A stretch of 64,000 nt of DNA from Mycobacterium heckeshornense (GCF_016592155.1 NZ_AP024237.1:2666001-2730000), one strand, 5' to 3'; shown: positions 28,717 to 37,161, counted from the first letter of the stretch. The notes: a model not told the origin generated them from the sequence alone. Numbers and translations are program-made.

Positions 28717-30074
28717 GGGTGCGTCGTCGGCGCTCAGCGCGGCAACGTAATCGGGCCAGTCGAGGCTGTCGACCGGATTGGCGGGGCTGAGCTCGCTGCT
28801 GTCGACGGGGAATGTGCGCGCCGGTCCCGGCCCGGAGCTGCGGGTCTCGAACCGCGCGGTGACCACGCCGTGCCCGGCGCCCTGAACCCAACCGTGGCCG
28901 AGCTCGGGGTGCTTCACGTCGTCGCCGATCCGCCAGGCCGCGGCGTGCGGCACCTCCGCGGACGTATCGACGCGCTGATCGGGCGCCGACATCTCGCCGA
29001 ACAGGTCGAGGTCGGAAAACAGCGACTCCTGGCGTATCTCGGTCAAACCCGAAAACCCCACTCCCAGTAGGCGAATCGGCCCGATCTCGCGCGGGTCCAG
29101 CAGCAGTCGCCGGGCCACCGCGACCAGTGCGGCGAGATCGGTGGTGCCGTAGGGCAACGTCGCCGAGCGAGTCAGCGTGCTCATGTCGGACTTCTTCAAC
29201 TTCACCGTGACGGTGCGTGCGCCCCGCCCGTCGCGGGACAACCGTTGATGCGCATGCTCAGCGATGGGGCCGACCGCCGCGCGCAGCTGGTCGAGTGTGG
29301 TCAGGTCGGCGGCGAAGGTGGATTCGGCGCTGATCTGCTTGGCTTCGGCGCGTTCGGCCACCGGGCGGTCGTCGACACCGCGGGCCAGCCGGTGCAGCGC
29401 GGGCCCGATTGTCGCGCCCAAAATGTTGGCCACCTCGGCATCCGACAGCGCGGCCAACTGCCCGATCGTTTCGATGCCGAGCCGGTGCAGTTTCTCCTCG
29501 GCGACCGGACCGATCCCCCCACAGCCGGCGCACCGGCAACCCGGCCAGCAACGGCCGTTCGTCTGCGCGCCGGATCACCTTCACGCCATCGGGTTTGGCC
29601 AAGTCGGAAGCGATCTTGGCGATCTGCTTGCCCGACCCGGCACCGACCGAAGCGATCAGGCCGGTCTCCTCACGCACCCGTCGCCGCAACTCCTCGCAGA
29701 ATCGCTCTACCTCGACGGCCGACGCCCCGGCGAGTTCGGGCGGCTCGCCGAACGCCTCGTCATACGACAGTTGTTCGACGACGGGCACCGCGGCCCGCAC
29801 CGTGTCGAAAACACGCCGACTGGCGACCCCGTACACCACGCCGCGCGGCGGCAACACCACCGCATGGATACCGGCCAACCGGCGCGCCTGGTGCATCGGC
29901 ATGGCCGAGCGGGCACCGAACACCCGCGCTTCGTAGCTGGCGCCGGCCACCACGCCGCGGCCGCCGAGCCCCCCCCACCAGCACCGGCCTGCCCCGCAAA
30001 GTGGGACGGGTGAGCTGCTCGACCGACGCGAAGAACGCGTCCATGTCCAGGTGCAGCACCCAACGGGAGTCCAC
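28681..30074 (-). pseudogene. dinX: DinX/DinB-type DNA polymerase IV with two G-run frameshifts
   Basis: Y-family translesion polymerase coded in three frames. Frame 1 from the GTG at 30074 gives [19 protein letters not shown] (catalytic Asp). At the C-run 29969-29976 (8 bases, 7 expected) the frame changes to [13 protein letters not shown] through [13 protein letters not shown] and RRLWG. At the C-run 29515-29520 (6, expected 5) it changes again to the thumb and little-finger domain ending DDIADR. Removing one base at each run gives 463 codons plus stop, the length I recall for Mtb DinX (Rv1537), so sequencing error is likelier than a true pseudogene. The 3' end overlaps ansA. Confidence 0.88.
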
Positions 30075-30108
30075 AACCCCTGATGCTATTGCGCTAGCCT
30101 CAAAACCC

Positions 30109-30675
30109 ATGGCGATGAACTTGTGTCACCGGGTGTGCTGCAGCTCGAACCGCTACTTCAAAACCGTCGAGAATCGGCTACTGCCATGGGTTCTGGCCAA
30201 TGTGGATCTCGGTGACGACGTGCTGGAGATCGGACCCGGCTACGGTGCCAACATCCGGGTACTGATTGACAAAGCCGCACACTACACGGCCGTCGAGATC
30301 GACCGGGCGATGGCCGAGCGGCTGCGCGCCAGCTACGGTGACCGGGCACGGATCATCCACGGCGACGGCACCGACACCGGCTTGCCGGCCGACAATTTCA
30401 GCTCGGTGGTGTGTTTCACCATGCTGCACCACATCCCGACTGCGGCATTGCAGGACCGCCTGTTCGCCGAAGCGTTCCGGCTGCTGCGGCCTGGCGGGGT
30501 ATTCGCCGGCAGCGACAGTACGGTGTCGATTCCTTTCCTCCTCTTGCATTTCCGCGACACGTGCAACCCGGTGTCGCCTGATGCCCTGCCTAATCGGTTA
30601 CAAGCGGCTGGTTTTCGCGATATCGGCGTCGACTTTCGCGACCGCCGCGTGCGCTGGCGTGCGGTCAAGCCTTAG
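30109..30675 (+). CDS. class I SAM-dependent methyltransferase, Cys-rich N-terminus
   Basis: 188 residues from the ATG at 30109. [15 protein letters not shown] (residues 40-54) is motif [12 protein letters not shown] the acidic loop, [23 protein letters not shown] motif II, and [13 protein letters not shown] motif III. The N-terminus [17 protein letters not shown] has three cysteines within a few residues. The substrate is unknown. I recall no gene here in Mtb, where dinX and ileS are neighbours; this gene and the next therefore look inserted. It is divergent from dinX with 34 bp between starts. The stop codon is followed at once by a 63-bp palindrome. Confidence 0.85.
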   Translation: MAMNLCHRVCCSSNRYFKTVENRLLPWVLANVDLGDDVLEIGPGYGANIRVLIDKAAHYTAVEIDRAMAERLRASYGDRARIIHGDGTDTGLPADNFSSVVCFTMLHHIPTAALQDRLFAEAFRLLRPGGVFAGSDSTVSIPFLLLHFRDTCNPVSPDALPNRLQAAGFRDIGVDFRDRRVRWRAVKP

Positions 30676-30738
30676 CCGCGAAAGTGCCCCTGGCGACAGA
30701 CCTACTCGAGAAACGACTCGGCATTGGCACTTTCGCGG
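30676..30738. repeat. 63-bp extragenic palindrome, copy 1
   Basis: Perfect 13-base arms (ccgcgaaagtgcc and its reverse complement) at the two ends, with a 37-base centre containing tactcgagaaa at offset 28. It begins on the base after the methyltransferase stop and ends 2 bp before the AbiEi-like stop, filling the convergent gap. Same length, ends and central motif as copy 2 at 31593-31655. Confidence 0.9.
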
Positions 30739-30740
30739 CA

Positions 30741-31583
30741 CTACAGTGGACATCCTGCGGCGTGAAGCGCCTCTCGGGCCCGCGCGACGATGACGTGCGG
30801 ACGGTTGCGCAGCATTTCGGAACTCACCCGTACCAGCCGCCAGCCCCAGCGCTCGAGTTTGAGCGTGCGCTCGATGTCGTTAGCCCGGATCCACGGGTCG
30901 GTCCAGTGTTGAGGGCCATCGTATTCGACGCCGACGAGCCACTCGTGCCAACCCATGTCGATGCGGTACTTGCCCACCACGATCTGGGTCTGCGGCCTGG
31001 GCAGACCGCCGGCGATCAGTACCAGCCGGGTCCGTGTCTCCTGCGGTGACTCGGCGCCGGCGTCGACCAGCGGGAGCAGGCGTCGCAGCTGCTTTATGCC
31101 GCGAGCGCCGCGGTGGATGTCGATCAGCGGCTGAACTTCCCTGACGCTCACCCCCGTGGCTCGCGCCAAAGCATCGATGCGAATGACCGCCGTCCGCAAA
31201 CCGGGACGCCGGCCAATGTCGAACGCGGTGCGCGCAGGCGACGTCACCGGAACACCGTCGACCGACGTGGTCTCGCCGCACAGCAGCGTTTCGTTGCGGG
31301 TGATGATCAGCGGCGGCGGGCGCTTGCGATCGGTGATCAGCTCAGCGGGCTCGTTTGGGTCGACCCACCTCGCACCGTGCAATGCGGCCGCAGAGTTGCC
31401 GGCAACGACCGCCTTCTTGCCCGACCACAGCCATGCGGCAAGCGCGCGATCTCTCGCGGTCAGCTCGGCGTCCTGACGCTGGTAGACGTTGCGGTAGATA
31501 CGCGTGCAGGACCGTCGCAGCTCACGTTCGGTTAACTTTCCCTCGCGGAGTGCTTCGGTGCCGACGAACGGTGTGGCCGCCAT
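30741..31583 (-). CDS. AbiEi-like N-terminus fused to DUF559 (PD-(D/E)xK-like) domain
   Basis: 280 residues from the ATG at 31583; in-frame codons upstream run through the palindrome into ileS and are rejected. The N-terminal part (RELRRSCTRIYRNVYQ, then AALHGARW) resembles the helix-turn-helix and wing of AbiEi-type antitoxin/transcription factors. The C-terminal part (about 205-275) has IDMGWHEWLVGVEYDG and LERWGWRLVRVS, the restriction-endonuclease-like fold of DUF559/Vsr-like proteins, where D and E would bind metal. No AbiEii nucleotidyltransferase lies next to it. Role unknown; defence or toxin-antitoxin function is inference. Both sides carry a copy of the same 63-bp palindrome. Confidence 0.75.
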   Translation of the reverse strand: MAATPFVGTEALREGKLTERELRRSCTRIYRNVYQRQDAELTARDRALAAWLWSGKKAVVAGNSAAALHGARWVDPNEPAELITDRKRPPPLIITRNETLLCGETTSVDGVPVTSPARTAFDIGRRPGLRTAVIRIDALARATGVSVREVQPLIDIHRGARGIKQLRRLLPLVDAGAESPQETRTRLVLIAGGLPRPQTQIVVGKYRIDMGWHEWLVGVEYDGPQHWTDPWIRANDIERTLKLERWGWRLVRVSSEMLRNRPHVIVARAREALHAAGCPL

Positions 31584-31592
31584 AATCCCCCT

Positions 31593-31655
31593 CCGCGAAA
31601 GTGCAACGACCGACGCGAATACTCGAGAAATGCGTCGTGGAATGCACTTTCGCGG
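31593..31655. repeat. 63-bp extragenic palindrome, copy 2
   Basis: Perfect 13-base arms (ccgcgaaagtgca and its reverse complement) plus an inner cgacgc/gcgtcg stem; the central tactcgagaaa is at the same offset as in copy 1. It lies between the ileS stop (one base away) and the ATG of the AbiEi/DUF559 gene (9 bp away). It could act as ileS terminator and overlap the promoter of the inner gene. Confidence 0.9.
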
Positions 31656-31656
31656 G

Positions 31657-34600
31657 TCAGAGTTTAGAGATCGCGACCCGGACGCCGTCACCAATTTCCA
31701 CACCGTCGGGCGGCTCGCCGAATTCGAAACTGGTCGCCAGGATTTCGCGGGCGATCAGCTCGCGATGGATGTGAGCCCACTCGGCGCGTTCCGCGGGCAC
31801 CGACATCACCACGCTGATCCGATCGGACACGTCGAGCCCGGTCGACTTCCGCAGCTCCTGCAGTTCGCGGATGCGGTCCTTCGCCCAGCCCTCGGCTTCC
31901 AATTCGGGTGTCACCGTGCCGTCCAGCACCACCAGCCCGGCCCCGTCGGGCAGCGCGGCGGTGAACTCGGGATCGGCGGCCACCAGCTTCGAGCTGTATT
32001 CGCCGGGTTGCAGGACGGCCGGCCCCGCGGTGAGCGTGCCGTCGGGATTGACGACGCCCTCGCCGGCCTTGACAGCCTTGATCGCGGCCTGCACCTGCTT
32101 GCCCAGCCGCGGCCCGGCCACCCGCGCGTTGACGGTGAGCTCGAAACGGCCATAGCTGTCGACGGCATCGGTCAGCTCGACCTTCTTGACGTTGAGCTCG
32201 TCGGCGATCAGTCCGCTGAACGGCTCCAACCGCTGCGGATCTGCCACTGCCACAGTTAGTTTCGACAACGGCAGCCGTACCCGCAACTTCTTGGCCTTGC
32301 GCAGCGACGAGGCCGCCGAGCACACCTCGCGGACCTGGTCCATGGCTGCGACCAGCTCGGGGTCGGCGGGCAGCGCGTCCGCTGCGGGCCAGTCGGTCAG
32401 ATGCACCGAACGCTCGCCGGTGATACCGCGCCAGATCACTTCGGTGGTCAGCGGAAGCAGCGGAGCGGCCAGCCGGGCGGTGACCTCCAGCACGGTGTGC
32501 AACGTGTCGATGGCATCGGCGTCTTCGTCCCAGAACCGCTGTCTAGAGCGCCGCACATACCAATTCGTCAATGCCTCGGTGAATTGACGCAGCTGCTCGC
32601 AGGCACCTGCGATGTCGCAGACATCCATCGCCGCGGTCAGGTCGTCACGAAGCGCGGCCAGCTTGGCCAGGATGTAGCGGTCCAGCACATGCGACGAATC
32701 AGTGCGCCAGGAACCGACTTTCGGCGCGTACAAAGCCAGGAAGCTGTAGACATTCCAGAACGGCAGCATTACCTGACGCACACCCTCGCGGATGCCGGGT
32801 TCGGTCACGATGAGGTTGCCGCCGCGCAGGATCGGTGACGACATCAAAAACCATCGCATGGCATCGGACCCGTCGCGGTCAAACACCTCGTTGACGTCGG
32901 GATAGTTGCGCAACGACTTGCTCATTTTCTGGCCGTCGTAGCCAAGCACGATCCCATGGGCCACACACGTTTTGAACGCGGGCCGGTCGAACAGCGCGGT
33001 AGCCAGCACGTGCAGTGTGTAGAACCAGCCGCGGGTCTGCCCGATGTATTCGACGATGAAGTCGCCGGGATAGTGGGTGTCGAACCAGGCGCGGTTCTCG
33101 AACGGATAATGCACCTGCGCATAGGGCATCGACCCCGAGTCGAACCACACGTCGAACACTTCGGGGATGCGCCGCATCGTTGAGCGTCCGGTCGGGTCGT
33201 CGGGATTAGGCCGGACCAGCTCGTCGATATAGGGCCGGTGCAGATTGTCCGGGCGCACGCCGAAGTCACGCTCCAACTCGTCGAGGCTGCCGTAGACGTC
33301 GACCCGCGGGTAGGCCGGGTCGTCGGATACCCACACCGGAATCGGAGTGCCCCAGTACCGGTTTCGCGAGATCGACCAATCACGCGCGCCTTGCAGCCAT
33401 TTACCGAACTGGCCGTCTTTGACGTGCTCGGGATACCAGGTGATCTGCTGGTTGAGTTCAACCATGCGGTCCCGGAATTCGGTGACCTTGACAAACCACG
33501 ACGACACCGCCCGGTAGATCAGCGGGTTGCGGCAGCGCCAGCAGTGCGGGTACGGGTGCTCGTAGGTGTCGTGGCGCAGCAGCACCGCACCGTTGGCCGC
33601 TGCCGGGCCGGTGCCGTTTTTCAGGTCACGGATGATGTGCGCATTGGCGTCGAAGACGTGCTGACCCCGGTAGTCGGATACGGCGGCGTCGAAGCGCCCG
33701 TTGGAGTCGACTGGGGTGACCGCCGCGATGCCCACCTTGTCGGCGACCGCCATGTCGTCTTCGCCGTAGGCCGGCGCCAGGTGCACGACGCCGGTGCCGT
33801 CCTCGGTGGTGACGAAGTCGCCCGCCAGCACCCGAAAAGCGTTGGGCGAGTCCATGAAATATGGAAACGGCGGCAAGTAGCGCAGCCCCAGCAGATCTGC
33901 GCCGCAGTAGCGGCCCAGCACCTCGGGCTCATCGCCGAGCTCTCGCGCGTAGGCGCCCAATCGCGCCTCGGCCAGCACATAGCGCCGCTCCCCGGCCCGC
34001 ACCTGCACGTAGGTCACGTCGGGGTTGACGGCCACCGCCTGGTTGGACGGCAGCGTCCACGGCGTCGTCGTCCACACCAGCAGATACGCACCCGCCAATT
34101 CGCCGTCGGGAACCCGGAATCCAACCGTGATGGCCGGGTCCTGGCGGCTCTGGTAGACGTCGTCGTCCATCCGCAGCTCGTGGTTGGACAGCGGGGTCTC
34201 GTCACGCCAGCAATAGGGCAGTACGCGGTAGCCCTCGTACACCAGGCCCTTGTCCCACAGCCGCTTGAACGCCCAGATCACCGACTCCATGTAGGGCAGG
34301 TCGAGTGTCTTGTAGTCGTTGTCGAAATCCACCCACCGGGCCTGACGGGTGACGTAGGCCTGCCATTCGTCGGTGTAGCGCAACACCGATTCGCGGCAGG
34401 CCTCGTTGAACGCCGCGACGCCCATCGCGTCGATCTGCGACTTGTCGGTGATGCCGAGCTGGCGCTCGACTTCGAGTTCGGCCGGCAGCCCGTGGGTGTC
34501 CCAGCCGAAGCGCCGCTCGACCTTGTAGCCGCGCATGGTGCGATACCGGGGCACGATGTCTTTGACGTAGCCGGTGAGCAGGTGCCCGTAGTGCGGCAAC

Positions 34601-34770
34601 CCGTTGGCGAACGGGGGGCCGTCGTAGAAGACGTATTCTTCGGCGTCGGCGCGGCGTGCGATGCTGGCGCGGAAGGTGTCGTCGCGGGCCCAATAGTCGA
34701 GGACCTCGGCTTCCAATGCCGGGAAGTCGGGCGCCCCGCTGCCCAGTTTCGGATAGCTGTGCTCGCTCAC
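31657..34770 (-). CDS. ileS: isoleucyl-tRNA synthetase
   Basis: 1037-residue class I synthetase charging tRNA-Ile; Mtb IleS (Rv1536) is 1041. The HIGH-type motif is PHYGHLLTG near residue 60 and the KMSKS loop ([10 protein letters not shown]) near 612. The editing CP1 domain lies between, with [12 protein letters not shown] and [15 protein letters not shown]. The C-terminal anticodon-binding domain is of the eukaryote-like IleS type found in mycobacteria, which can tolerate mupirocin (family knowledge). Start is GTG at 34770 with AGGAG 8 bp upstream. Expression is very probably controlled by the T-box leader just upstream. Confidence 0.97.
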   Translation of the reverse strand: MSEHSYPKLGSGAPDFPALEAEVLDYWARDDTFRASIARRADAEEYVFYDGPPFANGLPHYGHLLTGYVKDIVPRYRTMRGYKVERRFGWDTHGLPAELEVERQLGITDKSQIDAMGVAAFNEACRESVLRYTDEWQAYVTRQARWVDFDNDYKTLDLPYMESVIWAFKRLWDKGLVYEGYRVLPYCWRDETPLSNHELRMDDDVYQSRQDPAITVGFRVPDGELAGAYLLVWTTTPWTLPSNQAVAVNPDVTYVQVRAGERRYVLAEARLGAYARELGDEPEVLGRYCGADLLGLRYLPPFPYFMDSPNAFRVLAGDFVTTEDGTGVVHLAPAYGEDDMAVADKVGIAAVTPVDSNGRFDAAVSDYRGQHVFDANAHIIRDLKNGTGPAAANGAVLLRHDTYEHPYPHCWRCRNPLIYRAVSSWFVKVTEFRDRMVELNQQITWYPEHVKDGQFGKWLQGARDWSISRNRYWGTPIPVWVSDDPAYPRVDVYGSLDELERDFGVRPDNLHRPYIDELVRPNPDDPTGRSTMRRIPEVFDVWFDSGSMPYAQVHYPFENRAWFDTHYPGDFIVEYIGQTRGWFYTLHVLATALFDRPAFKTCVAHGIVLGYDGQKMSKSLRNYPDVNEVFDRDGSDAMRWFLMSSPILRGGNLIVTEPGIREGVRQVMLPFWNVYSFLALYAPKVGSWRTDSSHVLDRYILAKLAALRDDLTAAMDVCDIAGACEQLRQFTEALTNWYVRRSRQRFWDEDADAIDTLHTVLEVTARLAAPLLPLTTEVIWRGITGERSVHLTDWPAADALPADPELVAAMDQVREVCSAASSLRKAKKLRVRLPLSKLTVAVADPQRLEPFSGLIADELNVKKVELTDAVDSYGRFELTVNARVAGPRLGKQVQAAIKAVKAGEGVVNPDGTLTAGPAVLQPGEYSSKLVAADPEFTAALPDGAGLVVLDGTVTPELEAEGWAKDRIRELQELRKSTGLDVSDRISVVMSVPAERAEWAHIHRELIAREILATSFEFGEPPDGVEIGDGVRVAISKL

Positions 34771-34799
34771 TGCGTCGTCTCCTGTGCCATTGTCCGGCC

Positions 34800-34975
34800 C
34801 GGGGACGACGCCGCGCAGATGCGCGAGCGCCGCGGTACCACCCCGCTTGCCGCGCCTGGGACGCGACCGCTCGTTGACGGCTGTGACGGGCCTACCCGTT
34901 CGGTTCTACTGGGGCCCGCCTGCCGGCTGGGGCCTGTTCTTCCGAAGGCTCCCCGGTGATCGCCGGATCGACGCC
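34800..34975 (-). promoter_or_regulatory. Ile-specific T-box riboswitch of ileS
   Basis: Read on the minus strand, the leader has the actinobacterial short stem I (complement of 34947-34966) with AUC as specifier codon at 34958-34960, matching isoleucine. It ends with the T-box sequence GGGUGGUACCGCGG (complement of 34830-34843), whose UGGU binds the uncharged tRNA 3' end. The region downstream contains the ribosome site AGGAG and no U-tract. This fits translational control, as known for mycobacterial ileS T-boxes: uncharged tRNA-Ile exposes the ribosome site. Confidence 0.93.
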
Positions 34976-34985
34976 GATGCTGGAA

Positions 34986-34991
34986 ATTCTA
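34986..34991 (-). promoter_or_regulatory. candidate -10 element of the ileS leader
   Basis: TAGAAT on the minus strand sits about 10-20 bp before the first T-box stem, a suitable place for transcription start. A -35 element is unclear (TTGGCC at 15 bp spacing is the best seen). Assigned from spacing only. Confidence 0.4.
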
Positions 34992-35012
34992 GGGTCCGAC
35001 GCATGCGGCCAA

Positions 35013-35387
35013 TCAGCCCAGGGCGGCCTTCGCGTCGGCGAGGTTATCCGCGCCCAGCACCAGGCGGGTGTGGGTGGCCAGGTAGGCGGTCTCCAAGTTG
35101 ACCTTTGCGTCGCCCAGCTTGTGGACCACCTCGGCCAGGGCGCCCGGCCGGTCTTCGATATCGAGGACGATGACTTCCTGCTCTTCGGCGATCTTGATAC
35201 CGGCACCCTGCAGCGCTTCGAACGCCGGTGTGGCGTCGTGAACCAGGATGTGCACTTCGGACTGGCCGCCACCGCTGCTGAGCGCACACAGCCCCGCGAT
35301 GTTGACACCGGCTTTGCCGAGCACATCGCCGACCCGGGCCAGCTCCCCCGGCTCGTCGTCAAGATAGAGCGTCAGATCGGTCGCCAT
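35013..35387 (-). CDS. two-ACT-domain amino-acid-binding protein
   Basis: 124 residues made of two consecutive ACT domains: residues 1-62 (DLTLYLDDEPGELARVGDVLGKAGVNIAG) and 63-124 (EVIVLDIEDRPGALAEVVHKLGDAKVNLE). Each has the conserved P-G-x-L turn where ligands bind in ACT regulators. There is no catalytic domain, so it is probably a stand-alone amino-acid sensor or a subunit for another enzyme. It lies directly upstream of the ileS T-box leader in the same direction and is divergent from the lipase gene. Partner and ligand are unknown. Confidence 0.85.
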   Translation of the reverse strand: MATDLTLYLDDEPGELARVGDVLGKAGVNIAGLCALSSGGGQSEVHILVHDATPAFEALQGAGIKIAEEQEVIVLDIEDRPGALAEVVHKLGDAKVNLETAYLATHTRLVLGADNLADAKAALG

Positions 35388-35499
35388 GACCCGCTCCCTT
35401 CATGCCGTGCCCAGCACGTCAACGCTACTGCGCACAGCTGCGGTTGTTGCCGCAAATGCCCGCGCCGCACCGGCGCTGCGTCCCTCTAGACTGCGGCGC

Positions 35500-36264
35500 G
35501 TGGCCTTTGACCCGTTGTTCGCTCGTGACGTAGCCCTGCCGTTGGCGGCGGCCGCCTACGGCGTGCTCGGCGGCGGCCCCGTGGTCCTGCCGACCGGATT
35601 CGGGCAAACCGCCCTGATCCGCGCCGACGGCGCTGCGCTGACCGCGATGAGCGACCCGCACCCCGCAGTGACGGCGATGACCAAGGACACCAATATCTTC
35701 GGTCTGATGGGCCATAATCCGGCCAGTCGCACCGCGTTCGTGTCGTTTCGTGGCAGCGCGGATTTGGCGGATTGGCTGGCTGACATCGACGCGATTCCCC
35801 AGCCCTACCTCCCGATCGCGGGATTCGGGCAGGTCCATGCCGGCTTCCAACAGGTCTACGAGCTGGTCCGGGACAGCGTCGCCGCCAACCTGGCCCCGGC
35901 CACTGCCGGGGCCGACCATCTTCTGGTCACAGGGCACAGTCTGGGCGCCGCGCTGGCTGTGCTGGCAGCGCCCGACATCCGCCGCAACATGCCGCCGAAC
36001 ACCATCGAGCCGCGGCTCATCACCTTCGCCGGCCCGCGGGTCGGGCTTAGCGACTTCGCGGCCGCATTCAACGCCGCGATCGAAAGCTGTTATCGGGTGG
36101 TGAATTTCCTCGACATCGTGCCGCACGTGCCGCCGTCGCCGTACGTGCACGTCGGTGTCGAGATCGACGTCGACAGCGGCGGAGCGATCGATGTCGCGTG
36201 GCGCCACAGCTTGGCCGCCTACCGGGACGGGTTGACCGCACTCAGCGCCGCGGTATCTGCCTAG
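35500..36264 (+). CDS. class 3 lipase-family alpha/beta hydrolase
   Basis: About 254 residues from the GTG at 35500; an in-frame ATG at 35386 would overlap the divergent ACT gene's start codon, so the shorter form is preferred. Lipase_3 hallmarks: FVSFRGSADLADWLADID (oxyanion region), the nucleophile elbow VTGHSLGAALAVL with Ser near 147, the acid residue in NFLDIVPHVPPSPY, and the catalytic His in WRHSLAAYRDGL. It probably hydrolyses acylglycerols or other esters. No clear signal peptide in the short form. A palindrome starts at the stop codon. Confidence 0.83.
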   Translation: MAFDPLFARDVALPLAAAAYGVLGGGPVVLPTGFGQTALIRADGAALTAMSDPHPAVTAMTKDTNIFGLMGHNPASRTAFVSFRGSADLADWLADIDAIPQPYLPIAGFGQVHAGFQQVYELVRDSVAANLAPATAGADHLLVTGHSLGAALAVLAAPDIRRNMPPNTIEPRLITFAGPRVGLSDFAAAFNAAIESCYRVVNFLDIVPHVPPSPYVHVGVEIDVDSGGAIDVAWRHSLAAYRDGLTALSAAVSA

Positions 36265-36320
36265 AACGCGACGCGCCGATCAAGGAGGCAACCACTGGTG
36301 ACCGGCGCGTCGCGTCCTAG
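36261..36320. repeat. 60-bp extragenic inverted repeat at the lipase stop codon
   Basis: Arms 36261-36278 and 36303-36320 (18 bases, one mismatch; core acgcgacgcgccg perfect) around a 24-base loop. The left arm includes the lipase stop codon TAG. No U-tract. Likely a terminator-type hairpin or a member of the palindromic intergenic repeats seen elsewhere in the window. Confidence 0.8.
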
Positions 36321-36345
36321 CTGCTCAAAGACAATGGCGCCAATA

Positions 36346-36395
36346 CGCTAGTTGCCAGGACGCCCGACAGACAGTCGGCGACCTGGCAACTAGCG
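36346..36395. repeat. 50-bp extragenic inverted repeat, second of a pair
   Basis: Perfect 14-base arms (cgctagttgccagg at 36346-36359, complement at 36382-36395) with an inner cgcccga/tcggcg stem. It lies between the lipase and the convergent Rv1535-like gene, only 25 bp from the previous repeat, so each may serve one of the two convergent transcripts. Confidence 0.8.
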
Positions 36396-36429
36396 GCTCG
36401 GCGGAAAGGATTGCCCGGCGGTCATCGGA

Positions 36430-36678
36430 TTACGCCCCGACCTCGAGCACTCCAACCCGCCACAGTGCCGCGTAGAGGTGACGCAGCGGAATGCTCAACA
36501 GGCGGGCAGCCCCGGTGACCAACGGGTCGCCACCGCCGAAGGGGTCGGAGTCGACGCGCCGCGACGCCTTCTTCGGCGCGGCTTCCTTCGGCGCGGGAGC
36601 CACGGTCAGCTTGGGAGCTGCCGTCGGCCGGGGAGCGGGTGCTGTGGTCACCACCTCGTCGTACAGAACAGCGGTCAT
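36430..36678 (-). CDS. small Rv1535-like protein under M-box control
   Basis: 82 residues. The N-terminus MTAVLYDEVVTTAPAP is followed by a Pro/Ala/Lys-rich linker (residues 16-42) and a conserved-looking C-terminal segment DPLVTGAARLLSIPLRHLYAALWRVGVLEVGA, amphipathic and possibly membrane-associating. AGGAGG lies 6 bp before the ATG, a strong ribosome site. Identity as the Rv1535 equivalent rests on size, on position next to the ileS/lipase block and on the Mg2+ riboswitch upstream, which Rv1535 also has. Function unknown; a role in Mg2+ limitation is inferred from its leader. Confidence 0.75.
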   Translation of the reverse strand: MTAVLYDEVVTTAPAPRPTAAPKLTVAPAPKEAAPKKASRRVDSDPFGGGDPLVTGAARLLSIPLRHLYAALWRVGVLEVGA

Positions 36679-36781
36679 GGTTGCCTCCTAGACGGAAATC
36701 AAGCGGTCATATTTGGACTCGCTGTTCCGTCCCGCGGTTCCGAGCAGGTCTCTGCTCCGGGGCAACGCGCGTCGGGCCGAG

Positions 36782-36862
36782 TCAGCTGGAGACGGCGTGC
36801 CGGGGACCGGATCGGGACGAAACAGGACCCCTATATCGGTCCGGACTCTCACTGGAACTCAT
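36782..36862 (-). CDS. 26-codon leader ORF between M-box and Rv1535-like gene
   Basis: An ATG at 36862 preceded by GAGGAGGTGAG (a near-ideal ribosome site, 6 bp spacing) opens a 26-residue frame beginning MSSSESPDRYRGP and ending AVSS before TGA at 36784-36782. It lies on the same transcript, after the riboswitch and 104 bp before the main gene's ATG. It could be a regulatory upstream ORF whose translation couples to leader structure, or a small protein. No homologue is known to me; support is the start signal and placement only. Confidence 0.5.
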   Translation of the reverse strand: MSSSESPDRYRGPVSSRSGPRHAVSS

Positions 36863-36957
36863 TCGTCCCTCACCTCCTCACGGCACCGCCAGGTGCGGAT
36901 TCCCGCACGATCAACGTGCACTGCAGGAGTACAGAACCCGACGAATGTCGGAGACCG

Positions 36958-37122
36958 CACCCCTCTCGCTAGAGCTTCGGCACCACACGGCGTGTCCGGG
37001 ATAACCGGAAGCCACTTGGGCTCAACCCTTAAGCCGGGAGGAGCTGTCCTGACCCGGGGCGTCTCTCGACGTTCGGGGTCAGTGGCCTATATCCGTGTAG
37101 CCGCCTCACCTAACGAGGTGCT
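36958..37122 (-). promoter_or_regulatory. M-box (ykoK) magnesium riboswitch
   Basis: The minus strand shows the conserved M-box elements in order: CGUUAGGUGAGGC (complement of 37104-37116), GGCCACUGACCC, GAGACGCC, a long variable hairpin, GUGGCUUCCGGUUAUCC, GCCGUGUGGUGCCGAAGCUCUAGCGAGAG in the 3' arm. This is the class of RNA that folds on Mg2+ binding and switches gene expression off. In Mtb the same class precedes Rv1535. No U-tract terminator is visible immediately after it, so the output step is unclear. Confidence 0.93.
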
Positions 37123-37132
37123 TGCCCTTCCG

Positions 37133-37161
37133 ATGATGCACGAACAACTTGGACGGGTCAA
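37133..37161 (-). promoter_or_regulatory. promoter of the M-box transcript
   Basis: On the minus strand TTGACC (37161-37156) and CATCAT (37138-37133) are separated by exactly 17 bases, a plausible SigA-type promoter. Transcription would start about 10 bp before the first M-box helix. The rest of the gap up to the BVMO stop at 37237 shows nothing else. Confidence 0.6.

Noticed and set aside
29245..30108. Long N-terminal extension of the methyltransferase at 30109
   Set aside because: It would be antisense to dinX; the SAM domain begins shortly after the ATG at 30109 and the upstream part is Arg/Pro shadow sequence.
30741..31583. A complete AbiE type IV toxin-antitoxin system
   Set aside because: Only the AbiEi-like part is present; no AbiEii nucleotidyltransferase is adjacent and the C-terminus is a DUF559 fold instead.
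33238..34959. 573-residue plus-strand ORF opposite ileS and its T-box
   Set aside because: Antisense shadow of ileS with no recognisable domain; it also crosses the structured T-box leader.
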